64,000 nucleotides of DNA from Tuctoria greenei (taxonomy: Eukaryota; Streptophyta; Magnoliopsida; Poales; Poaceae): NCBI GenBank assembly GCA_036927565.1, contig JAYESD010000003.1, positions 98,937,591 to 99,001,590 of the forward strand, given 5' to 3'. A program made the translations under genes and the position numbers. Below the pieces are notes generated by a model. That model made no database searches and was not told where the DNA came from. It saw only the letters and a program-made list of their open reading frames with translations. Below, piece after piece: positions 44,883 to 55,074 of the stretch; positions within the stretch are counted from its first letter, which is position 1, and the number at the start of each line of letters is the position of its first letter.

Positions 44883-46230
44883 CTAAGTATAAAACTTACG
44901 GAGGTGTTCAATATTCCAAAGATTAGGAAGTGGAGTCCCATCCTCAGTTGACAAGCGAACGCATCCGGGCCGAGACACTTTGATCACTCGAAAGGGACCT
45001 TTCCAGCTGGGGGAAAGTTTATTCATCCCTTCACGAGTTAGTATTTTCCGCATAACCAGGTCGCCTTCCTCGAGTTGTTGGTTGCGCACGTGCCTTTGAT
45101 TATAGCGCCGGAGCGCTTGGCGATAGCGTGCTTTCTGAACAGCTGCTTGGCACCTTACCTCATCGACGAGGTCAAGGTTTTCATGCCAGAGCTGGTCCTC
45201 CATGGCTTCGTTGAAGGTCCGGACCCAGAGGGACCCCATGGCGATCTTTGGAGGAAGGACTGCTTCAGCTCCATACACCAAGAAGAAGGGTGTCTCCCCA
45301 GTTGACCGGTTAGGTGTTGTCCTGTTTGCCCACAATGTGGACGGAAGCTCTTCAATCCAGTTGGCTCCATGCTTTTTTTAGGCGCCCGTATGTGCGCGTC
45401 TTGAGTCCTTTTATGATTTCTGCATTTGCTCTCTCAGCGTGGCCATTACTTGCTGGGTGAGCTACTGAGGCGTAGCTAAGTTGAATGCCGAGGTCTTTGC
45501 AATATTCTTGAAATGCAGCACTTGTAAATTGACCTCTGTTGTCAGTTATGACTTTGCTCAGAACTCCAAATCTGCATATAATGGACTTCAAGAATTTGAT
45601 AGCTGATTGCTTAATTGTCACAACTGGAGTTGCTTCTGGCCACTTGGTGAACTTGTCAATGGCGACATACAGGAACCTGTAACCTCCGACAGCTTTTGGG
45701 AATGGTCCCAAGATGTCCATGCCCCATACAACAAATGGCCATGTAGGAGGTATCATTTGTAGTGATTGAGCCGGTGTGTGAATCTGTTTTGCGTGGAACT
45801 GGCATGCTTCACATTTTTTTTACTAGTTCAACTGCATCCTGGAGTGTTGTAGGCCAGTAAAAGCCATGGTGGAAAGCTTTACCAACCAACGTGCGGGAAG
45901 ATGCGTGGTTCCCATACTCGCCTCCATGGATTTCCACGAGAAGCTCACGACCTTCTTCCCTTGTAATGCAACGCATTAGGACGCCCGTTGGCACCACGTC
46001 AGTAGAGATCCCCTTCTACCAGTGTGTATCTTTTAGCCAACCTGACAATCCGGTTAGCGGATGCACCATCTTCAAGAAGGACGTTGTCTTTCAAGTAGCT
46101 CCGAATCTCCGAGATCCATGAATCGGTGCTAACTTGAGCTTCTGAGTCTTTCGTGTTGGGTTGCTCGGAGTTTCCGACAGCACCTACGACCCTTGGTGGA
46201 TGACATGGTAACTGGGCCACCAGGATCACC
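44883..46230 (-). pseudogene. Tat Gypsy integrase
   Basis: Read downward: the zinc-domain pattern HGGEYGNHASSRTLVGKAFH, GFYWPTTLQDA and a KCEACQFHAK motif lie near 45800-45930. The core follows with WGMDILGPFPKAVGGY (first Asp), VITDNRGQFTS (second Asp) and SNGHAERANAEI (Glu) in the frame 45352-45756. A stop near 45354 separates the C-terminal part (44883-45335), which begins MWANRTTPNRSTGETPFFLV and ends with EDGTPLPNLWNIEHLRKFYT. All three catalytic residues are readable, but stops and a frame change near 45800 and 45354 make it non-functional. The last frame is among the best preserved of this element. Confidence 0.9.
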
Positions 46231-47108
46231 AGCTTCGAGGTGCTAGTCTCGCCCCCTTCGCTCAGTTCGGCAAACTGAGCTGTTGGTCTTGATATCCTCC
46301 AGACAAAGATTCAGTTGGGAGCCGGAGCTCCGATTGAAGTCTTTGTCGAGAGTTCATAGACTTCAGCATTGTGAAATGCTGAATACGGTGGAGATCCAGG
46401 ACTTCGAAGTCCTTCTGGAGCCTCTGGACTTCAAGGAGATAAGCAGCTAGTTGGGGATTGTCACAGTAGCATTCCCTTTGACTTGTTTGATGATGAGCTA
46501 TGAATCACCCTTCACCAACAGCTATCTAACACCATAAGATACTGCCACCTTGAGTCCGTAGATAAGAGCTTCATACTCCGCCATGTTATTGGTCGCTTTA
46601 AAATCAAGGTGAACCATGTACTTGACCTTCTCCCCGGTTGGAGCAAGGAGAAGGATCCCAGCTGCGGCCCCCAGCTTCTGCATGGAGCCGTCAAAGTAGA
46701 GAGTCCAGTGAGGTTCGGTAAAGACCGGGACCTTGGATTCTGGTTTCTGCTCACTAGGACCCCCAGGGTTTGATGGAGAGGGAGTCCACTTCGCCACAAA
46801 GTAAGACAAAGCCAGACTCTTGATTGTTTGTCGTGACACGAATTCAAGATTGAACTCAGCCAGCTCCGTTGCCCACTTTGCGATGTTCCCAATAGAGTTA
46901 GGCTTATGCAAAATAGCGCGTAGTGGATAAGAAGTTACCACTGATATTTTGTGGGCTTCGAAGTAGTGACGAAGCTTCCTTGAGGCAATAGGAACTGCAC
47001 AAAGTAGCTTATGCACCTAAATGTAGCTGGTCTTGGCATCGTGGAGTACTACACTGATGAAGTACACTGGGCGCTGGACGATCCAGACCCTCTCGAAGGG
47101 GTCCGAAG
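46231..47108 (-). pseudogene. Tat Gypsy RNase H pair, 3' part
   Basis: The frame 46522-47016 starts with the end of the first RNase H (KLLCAVPIASRKLRHYFEAH, YPLRAILHKPNSIGNIAKWA) and continues with a second, archaeal-like RNase H (HWTLYFDGSMQKLGAAAGIL, ATNNMAEYEALIYGLKVA). The Asp and Glu of the second domain are visible. A dual RNase H is a recognised trait of Tat elements. The match continues toward 46231 in broken frames and upward to 47108, where the Sirevirus LTR begins. The other side of the gap is at 58938. Confidence 0.85.
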
Positions 47109-48667
47109 TGAATGTGGCCTAGAGGGGGGGGGTGAATAGGCATTTTTGAATTTTGTCAGAACCTACAACACTTAACAACCAGTTCAAAACCAGAGATATC
47201 GGACTAGTCCGGTAAAGTGTGGACTAGTCCGGTGTGTACGGACTAGGTTGATCATGTTTGATTTATTAAGTTTAATTCTAGGGTGTAGCAGCGTAAATAT
47301 ACTTGTAATTTATGTGTTGCAAGATTATGTACTAGGGTATATCACAAGTCAATCTTAAATTTGATATTTCAACGTAAAGTGAACAAGATTAATTGAAACC
47401 CTAGATTGATATAATGTAAAGGACGATGAACACAAAACAAGAACACAAGAGATTTATCCTGTGGTTCGGTTCCCACAGAGGCAACCGACATCCACATTGA
47501 GGAGTCCACAAAAGGACCGGGTCTTCTCCAACCCTACCCTCGTCAGATCACCACGAAGGCCAATCCTCTTCCACTTATCACAAAGGGGAGAATAACCGAT
47601 TCAAAGGGGCCTTCTCACACATTGAGAGCTCCCTTGGATTACAACACGAAATACCACCAAGAACACACTCAAAAGATTACAATGAAATCACAGGAGTGTG
47701 TTAGAGAATCAAACCAAGAGCTCAATGAGTGTTGACCATGTCTCTCCAATGATCTAGAGTGAATCCTCAAAGGATTGATCTTTGTTGCACTTAATTTCAT
47801 GGAGATATGTGTTTTTGAGGCTCCTGGGAGGTGTGACGGCGCTAGGGTTCAAGAGTTATGTGAAATATGGCCGTGCACTTCTATTTATATGGGTTTATAA
47901 AAGTGACGGTTAGGGTTCAGAAAGATCAGACTAGTCTGTGGTGATCACCGGACTAGTCCGGTGTGCTGTGTGTAGCAAATCCTAATTGTCCTGAAATATC
48001 GGTCTAGTCCGGCTAGGAGCGGACTTGTTCGATTTCGCTTCTAGAAATCTTTGGACTAGTCTGATAGTCATCGGACTTGTCCGGACATGTGAAACCCTAA
48101 GTGTGTTGGGTGACAAGTCCACACTTGGAGGAATTGTCCAATTTATGTCAGAGGGGTTTTCGGACTTGTCCGTAAAAATATCAGACTTGTCCGATTTGGA
48201 CCAGATTGAATATCGGACTAGTCCGATGGTGATCGGACTTGTCCAATTTTGTGTGACTTGTGAAGTGTTTGAGGACTAGTCCACACTGGGGAGGACTAGT
48301 CCGATTCTATTCAGAGATATATGGGAGTAGTCTCATGGATATCGGACTTGTCCGATTTTGTGCAGAGAGGATATCGGACTAGTCCGGTGACATTCGGACT
48401 AGTCCGGTCCTGTGTAACTTTGTGCAATGTGTGTGTTTAATTGTGATTGAGCTCTTGGGGTGTGTTTCCTTAACACACTCCATACACAATGATCTACTAT
48501 TATTCTTCCTTGTGCTCATTTCCACTTTGCTCCTTATTCTTCCTTCTCTTTGGCACTTTGCTTATTTTGCTATTAAAACCTGTGCTCATCTCAACAAAGA
48601 GGTTAGGATCCCAATTGCTTGTCATAAATCATCCAAAACCCACAAGGGATTCCTAGATGCACTTTCA
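47109..48667 (-). repeat. Sirevirus 3' LTR
   Basis: Plus-strand view TGAATGTGGCC to CACTTTCA. It contains at least a dozen copies of GGACTAGTCC or GGACTTGTCC (for example 47201, 47221, 47950, 48073, 48162, 48215, 48273, 48293, 48344, 48376, 48396). Minus-strand TATAAATAG at 47881-47889 is the promoter of this LTR copy. Confidence 0.93.
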
Positions 48668-48684
48668 ATCTCCCCCTTTTTGGT
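48668..48684 (-). promoter_or_regulatory. Sirevirus polypurine tract
   Basis: Plus-strand ATCTCCCCCTTTTTGG reads CCAAAAAGGGGGAGAT on the minus strand, directly before the 3' LTR start TGAAAGTGC. Confidence 0.92.
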
Positions 48685-49054
48685 GATTGATGACAACCAA
48701 TTGAGATTTTACAAAATATGATAAAAGTTGAGATTTTCATAAAGTATGCACATATGAGTTTATAATACATCAAGCATTGAAAACAGAATCCATATGTGCC
48801 TTCTTTATGGTGGGATGCATAACTAAGTACATTGAAACACTAAGAATGACATAATTGACATTAATCAACCATAAGCAATCATATATGTCATTCTAGGAGA
48901 AAAATCACAGATTTCAACAAATACTTCTCAAAAGATCATAACATTGCATCACAGAACCATAATTAACATAAGAGCATAGTTAAAGCTTTACAAAGCACAA
49001 AATAGACAAAAAGCATAAAAGAGAGCTCTCTCCTCGCATCCTACAACTAGGGCT

Positions 49055-49085
49055 AAGACTCCCCCTCAATCTCTCCCCCTTTGGC
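49055..49085 (-). promoter_or_regulatory. Additional Sirevirus polypurine tracts
   Basis: Two further tracts (minus AAAGGGGGAGAG and GAGGGGGAG) lie about 390 bp inside the terminal tract, a feature known in Sireviruses. 48685-49054 between the tracts is AT-rich and non-coding. Confidence 0.75.
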
Positions 49086-49130
49086 ATCAAGACACCAAAA
49101 AAAAGGAGAGGAGGGTCCTATGGTCTTCAC

Positions 49131-50722
49131 TCTTCGCTGTCAGTCCTCTCATCGTCGTCTTCGTCATCTTCATCTTCAGCCTGATGAGGAGGAGGAGGAG
49201 GAGGAGGAGGAGGTGCGGAGCCACTCGAACCCCCAATGCCGAAGTAGGCAAGCTCGGAGGGGGTCAAGGGCCCAACTCCGTGACGTCTGAATCAGAGTCT
49301 TCAAAGATTACCGGAGACCCAATGGGTTCAATCTCCAGGTTTTTGGCATATTTGCTTCACATTGGCCTTCACGTACTTCATGTCTTCCTTTCTTTTCTTG
49401 TTCAGCTTGTGGGCCCTCACTTCGGCCTTCTTGCTGGAAGCGAAGATGGCAGCCATGTATTTGAAGATCCCACTGGATGGTCCCCTTTGAGGTGCTGCCC
49501 TACTAGCAGGAGCAGCTCTTGCATATTCAGATCTTCTTGCCGGTGCCTCGGGACTGGAGGCCAGCGAGGGAGCAGCCTGGACATTTGCTTGTTGAGGCTT
49601 CTAAGGCCTCAATGGTGTGTGCTCCACATCTTTGACAAACTCGATCTCGGTGACCTTCTCAATCATGAACATGAGATAAGGGGCATAGCCACCGAATCGG
49701 TTGGGAGTACTGGAGATGTTGACCATATCGTTCCAAATGTAGTCAGCCACATCAAACTGATGATCCTTGCTCATCACTCTCACCAGGGTCCGAAGATAAC
49801 CCTGCACGCTCCCAGCATCTCCATCCTTGGGAGCAATCGTCTTCCTCAAGACTCTATTCAGGACCACAAAGAAGGGCTTCATGTTCTTTGTGGAGGGAGG
49901 GTTGAACTTTGAGTTTGGCACATAAAGGAATTTCATCCTTTCCTTCTCGATGACACCAACATTGTGGATGATCACATTGTCATTGCTCGAGGTGTCAAGA
50001 TGCAACATCATTGCAAACTCCTCATATGTGATAGTGTACTTGGATCCATGAGTCATCCAAGTCACCCTTTCTTCTTCATCACTTGCAAAGTGACATGTGG
50101 CATAGAACTGGGCCACCACTTCATCATTCCAATTGTACTTGAAGGCAAAGAGGTCCTTCAAGCCATGTCTTTCAGTTGCCGCAATCACTTCATCAAATGC
50201 GGAGCATCTCTTCTTCTCAAGGTGTGCCCAGTCAATCCGCTGACTATGCACCACCGGTGTCTTCATCTGTAGGTATACAGCCCTATAATAGTTAGCATGA
50301 AAATTGCTCCAGAATCTTCCATCTGCAGCTTGCTTTGGATGTCTGTAGTAATCCACACCACGGAACATGGCCGCTGAGTCACTGCCCTTTCTATTAAACT
50401 GCTCTTCAGTGGGGTCCCGGACCCTTTCTCTCGGAGCATGCAGCTTCAACGGGCCAACTAGACCTGTTGCTATTCCTTTTCCCTTGCGCTTGGCTGGGCG
50501 GCTATTTGCCAAGCTAGAGCCACCGCCGGTGGTAGACCTAGAAGATGGCACCTTGGAGGCCGGATTCTTTGCTAGCACTTTCCTCCGAGCCTGTGGAGGA
50601 GACGGAGCTGGCTTGGAAGGTCTCTCTTGGCGCTTCTTGCCAAGAGTCATCGAGGTACGAGGTGCCACCTCGTGGTCCATCTCAGCCTCAAAGTCGGAGA
50701 CTTCATTGTCCGAGCTTGACAT
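49131..50722 (-). pseudogene. Sirevirus third ORF (plant transposon protein domain)
   Basis: A third ORF between RNase H and the 3' LTR is typical of Sireviruses. The start is set at 50722 (MSSSDNEVSDFEAEMDHE) because the 25 residues before it look like leader. A basic, Pro-rich segment (RPSKPAPSPPQARRK) precedes a conserved domain (GVDYYRHPKQAADGRFWSNF, HGLKDLFAFKYNWNDEVVAQ, FYATCHF, YTITYEEFAMMLHL) that resembles the 'putative plant transposon protein' family. The main frame ends at a TAG at 49601. Beyond it the same frame reads on to about 49340, then a frame change leads to a poly-Pro run encoded by a GGA repeat (49182-49212) and an acidic tail ending near 49131. Its role is unknown. Confidence 0.78.
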
Positions 50723-51702
50723 GACCTGAGAATGAGTGGCATGATTGAGAATGAATGGCACAAGGCATAGGTATGGAAGGATAGCAAGTAATTGCATTGA
50801 GGAATTGAAAAGCTAGGTTTTGAGTACAGAAAAATCAGACTTGTCTAGTGTACAGGCACAGACTAGTCCGGGGACCGGACTTGTCCATGCATGGACCGGA
50901 CTAGTCCGATATTCATCCTCAAAAACCTAAGCTACCAGTCACATGGTGATTCCTAATGCACAAAAAGCATAGCATAAACGTAATACATCAAGGAGGCATG
51001 TATATAGTGAAATATGCTAGGCTATTCGATCAACAATGAAGAAATTTGGAATTTCTAGGGTTTGAGTGAAAATTACTGAAGAAATCGATTGATGCTCGAA
51101 GAGGAAGGTGTTGAAGTCCGAACTTGTCCGTGAACATCAATCTTCGAGCAAGGATGCTTGATCTCCACCCAAATGCGGAGCTTTTTGGTGGAGGGGATGC
51201 AAAATCGCCTTGGGCACTCGAGTGGAAGAGAGAGAACGCATGAGGCAAGAGTGCAGGATGAAGTGATTAGGGTTTGGCGGCGGCTAGGGTTAAGGACACG
51301 AAAAATTGGACAAGTCCGGAGATGGCCGGACTAGTCCAAACTTTTCCAGAGGACTATATCGGACTAGTCTGATATATACCGGACTAGTCCGGCCTAACCG
51401 GCACTCCGCGGACTAGTCTACGTGGGCGGACTAGTCCGGGTAACCACGGACTAGTCCATGGTCACCAGGTAAGAATTGCTTAGCCCATTCATATATATTT
51501 GAAGGTACATATTTAGAAAATAGGGAGGCAAAACAAATCAAATAATCTTGATGAATATGACCAGTAAGCATACAACAATCAAGCAAAGATCATAATTCAC
51601 CAAGATCTAGTAATTGACATAGTTTTCCGGAGAAAATTGAGAGAGATGATTTTCACAATCCAATCAACATATTTTGAAGAATTCATACAGGTATGCAACA
51701 TT
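50723..51702 (-). other. Sirevirus spacer between RNase H and third ORF
   Basis: No protein domain. It contains two clusters of the palindrome family, at about 50840-50915 and 51300-51470, including GGACTAGTCC near 50900, 51383, 51431 and 51449. Confidence 0.7.
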
Positions 51703-52461
51703 TCAAGCCACACTCCGAGCATCGAGGATATTTAGTTCATTTCGGAGTTCACAAAAGCGCTTTTCATCAAGTGGCTTGGTGAATATGTCGGCCAATTTCT
51801 TTTGGTTGTTGACATGGGAAATGACTATGCCTCCTTTCATGGCATGATCTCTCAAAACGTGGTGTCTTATATCTATGTGTTTAGTTCTAGAGTGCTCAAC
51901 TGGGTTGTGGGCAATTTTGATGGCACTCTCATTGTCACAAAGGAGTGGAATATGGTTCATATTGTAACCATAATCCCTTAGAGTTTGTCCCATCCAAAGA
52001 AGTTGTGCACAACAACTCCCGGCTGCAACATACTTCGCTTCGGCTGTGGATAAGACAATGGAATTTTGTTTCTTGGAGGACCAAGAAACTAAGTACCTCC
52101 CTAGGAATTGGCATGTACCTGAGGCGCTTTTTCTATCTACATTGCACCCGGCATAATCTGCATCGGAGTAACCAATGAGATTAAATTTTGATCCTTTTGG
52201 GTACCAAAGACCAAGGTTGGGTGTATGAACTAAATATCTCAAGATCCTTTTTACGGCTGTCAAGTGACATTCCTTAGGATTGGCTTGAAATCTTGCACAC
52301 AAACACACACTCAACATAATGTCTCGCCTAGATGCACATAAATAGAGTAGAGATCCAATCATGGAGCGATATACCTTTTGGTCGACGCTAGGTCCATCTT
52401 CATTGAGATCCAAGTGGTCATTTGTTGCCATGGGAGTCTTTATAAGCTTCGCCTTGTCCAT
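51703..52461 (-). pseudogene. Sirevirus RNase H
   Basis: The frame begins in the RT-RNase H connection (KAKLIKTPMATNDHLDLNED, YRSMIGSLLYLCASRRDI). The RNase H core follows: LIGYSDADYAGCNVDRKS (Asp), SIVLSTAEAKYVAAGSCCAQ (Glu), LCDNESAIKIAHNPVEHSRT (Asp) and KHIDIRHHVLRDH. The C-terminal KPLDEKRFCELRNELNI segment is also typical. All catalytic positions are intact. It is separated from RT by a frameshift near 52540. The frame ends with a natural-looking stop at 51703, so the domain is probably complete. Confidence 0.92.
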
Positions 52462-53983
52462 ACCAAACTTCTTGAGTATGTCTTGCGTGTACTTGGTTTG
52501 TCTTATGAACGTCCCTTCCTTTTTTTTGCCGCGCTTGGAATCCCAAGAAGTACTTTAGTTCTCCCATCATTGACATTTCAAACCTATCTGTCATGATTTT
52601 ACTAAATTCCTCACAAAAAGATTGATTAGTTGAGCCAAAGATTATATCATCAACATAAATTTGACAAATAAAAAGATCATTGTCAAAATTCTTTGTAAAT
52701 AGTGTATAATCAACTTTGCCAATCTTAAAGCCATTTTAAATTAAGAAATCTCTAAGACACTCATACCAAGCTCTAGGAGCTTGTTTGAGGCCGTAGAGAG
52801 CCTTACGCAATTTGAATACGTGGTCGGGAAACTCTTCGTCTTCAAACACGGGGTGTTGCTCCACATACACCTCCTCCTTGATTGGTCTGTTGAGGAAGGC
52901 GCTTTTCACATCCATTTGATACAGCTTGAAATCATGGTGAGTAGCATATGCAAGTAATATTCTAATAGATTCATGTCTAACTACTGGAGCAAAAGTCTCA
53001 TCAAAATACAAACCTTCGACTTGTGAATACCCTGTGGCCACAAGTCGTGCCTTGTTCCTTGTCACCACCCCGTCTTCGTCTTGTTTGTTGCGGAAGACCC
53101 ACTTGGTGCCGACAATGTTCGCATTGGGTCTTGCCACGAGTTCCCACACCTTGTTCTGCTTGAAGTTGTTCAATTCTTCTTGCATTGCCACCACCCATTC
53201 CGGGTCCTTCAATGCATCCTCAACCCTGCACGGTTCCAAAAAGGATACAAACGAATAGTGTTCACAAAAGTTAGCTATACGAGATCTAGTAGTTACTCCC
53301 TTTTGGATGTCACCGATGATATTGTCGATTGGGTTATCCCTTTGGACGCATTGGTGTACTCTTTGGTGTGGCACTTGAGGCGTTGTATGTTCATGATCAT
53401 CTTCTTCTCCCCTTAAGTGGTAGCCTTCGTTGACTTGTTGATTATCTTCGTATTCTTGTGGTTGATCTTGTGTGGGAGCTCCCCCTTGATCGTTGACCTC
53501 CTCTTGTGGCTCATCTTCCTCATACGCGTGTAGAGGTGACTCTTGTGGTCGAACATCATCTAAGGCCATTCTTTTCAATGCTTGACATGGAGCTTCTTCA
53601 TTACCTAGTACACATGGATCAATTTGCTCCTTTTTGGAGCCGTTAGTCTCATCGAACACTATGTCACGTGCTACTTCAACAAGTCCAGAGGTCTTGATGA
53701 AAACACGATAAGCATAAGTGTTCGAATCATAACCAAGCAAGAAACATTCATCGGACTTCGAAGCGAACTTTGAAGTCCTAGGCTTCTTGTTCAAGATATA
53801 ACATGAAGAACTGAAAACTCGAAAATATGAAATATTTGGCTTGTTACTGGTGAGTAGCTCATAAGATGTCTTCTTGAGTAGTCGATGAAGATAAAGTCGA
53901 TGTACGGCGTGGCAAGCGGTGTTAATCGCTTCCGCCCAAATTCGATCTGAGGTCTTGTACTCATCGAGCATTGTTCTTGCCAT
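52462..53983 (-). pseudogene. Sirevirus integrase C-terminus and reverse transcriptase
   Basis: The 415-codon frame (52736-53983) starts in the integrase tail (MARTMLDEYKTSDRIWAEAI; CFLLGYDSNTYAYRVF), passes a Glu/Asp/Gln-rich linker of about 100 residues, and enters RT: VGTKWVFRNKQDEDGVVTRN, KARLVATGYSQVEGLYFDET, FAPVVRHESIRILLAYATHH, MDVKSAFLNRPIKEEVYVEQ and KALYGLKQAPRAWYECLRDF. A stop at 52736 cuts RT. The catalytic YVDD is intact downstream (plus-strand 52647-52658). A frameshift near 52540 follows. Only a few lesions separate it from an intact pol. Confidence 0.92.
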
Positions 53984-54082
53984 ATCTATGAGAGTTCGGT
54001 TCTTTCTTTCGGCAACTCCGTTTTGTTGTGGGGAGTACAGCGCTGAAAACTCAGGCTTTATGCCTTCTTCATCAAGGTACTC

Positions 54083-54942
54083 CTACACTTGTGTGTTCTT
54101 GAACTCCGTGCCATTGTCGCTTCGAATATTCTTGATTGTCAATGTGAATTCGTTTTGAGCTCGCTTGAAGAACTTCTTGAGTATTCCTTGTGTTTCTGAC
54201 TTATCATGCAAAAAGAAAACCCAAGTGAAGCGAGAAAAATCATCAACAACTACTAAACCATATTTGTTACCGCCGATGCTTATGTAGGCAATTGGACCAA
54301 ACAAGTCCATGTGAAGTACCTCGAGCGGTCTTGTTGTAGTCATGACGTTCTTGGCGGGGGGAGGTGCTCCAACTTGCTTTTCGGCATGGCACGCACTACA
54401 AGGCCTATCTTTCTCAAACACAACATCCTTTAAACCTCGGATGTGATCGCCCTTGAGGAGTTTTTGAAGGTTCCTCATACCAACATGCGCTAGCCGTCTA
54501 TGCCACAGCCAACCCATGTTGGTTTTTGCAATCAAGCATGTGTCAAGTTCAGCTTTATCCTTGTTGAAGTCAACAAGATAGAGCTTTCCCTTTAACATAC
54601 CGTTGAATGCAATGGAACCATCACTCCTCCTAGAAATAGTCACACCCTCGTTAGTGAACAAGCAGTTATAACCTTTGTCGCATAATTGAGATATGGACAA
54701 CACGTTATAATCTAAGGATTCAACATGTAAAACATGAGAAAGTGTGTGTTTAGAAGATATTGCAATTTTACCGGTACCGAGCACCTTACCTTGACTATTA
54801 TCCCCAAAGTAGATGCCCTCGTTTGGATCCTCATTTTCCTCATATTCAACGAACATTCTTCTTTCTCCGGTCATATGGTTGGTGCAGCCACTTTCTAGCA
54901 CCCATTTAGATCCACCAGAGGAATAGGCCTAAAAAAATAAAT
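54083..54942 (-). pseudogene. Sirevirus protease and integrase core
   Basis: The frame carries the protease signature WVLESGCTNHMTG, where the family has Asp at the position of Glu, so the catalytic Asp is substituted. Pre-integrase (WLWHRRLAHVGMRNLQKLLK) with its HxxxH and a CSACHAEKQVG Cys pair follow, then the integrase core with LHMDLFGPIAYISIGGNKYG (Asp) and NIRSDNGTEFKNT (Asp). A TAG at 54083 stops it. The frame beyond continues in phase to the QQNGVAERKNRT motif and into 53983, so this single nonsense codon separates the two parts. Confidence 0.9.
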
Positions 54943-55074
54943 TATTCTTTGGTTTTAGGTACCCAAGCTTGCTTGGGTCCTTGGAGGTTAGTTACAATAC
55001 ATTTGGGCAGCCACACATGAGACTTGGTGTTCCCATGGCGTGGCCCAACATAATGAGCATACACCTTGCCAAAA

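Larger units (their letters stand above)
39277..47108 (-). mobile_element. Tat-lineage Gypsy, 3' part
   Basis: Minus-strand Ty3/Gypsy element with its 3' LTR at the left end and its gag truncated at about 61587 on the right. The element spans 39277-47108 and 58938-61587 around the inserted Sirevirus. Tat hallmarks are a gag knuckle of CPIHKIDKHSLEEC type, a second RNase H domain downstream of the first, and an additional antisense gene between integrase and the 3' LTR. The 5' LTR, primer site and gag N-terminus are absent, so a deletion removed the right end together with a few bases of the host LTR. Confidence 0.88.

Noticed and set aside
49081..49912. Plus-strand frames at the GGA repeat and beyond
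   Set aside because: They lie opposite the Sirevirus third ORF and its acidic tail and show no domain.
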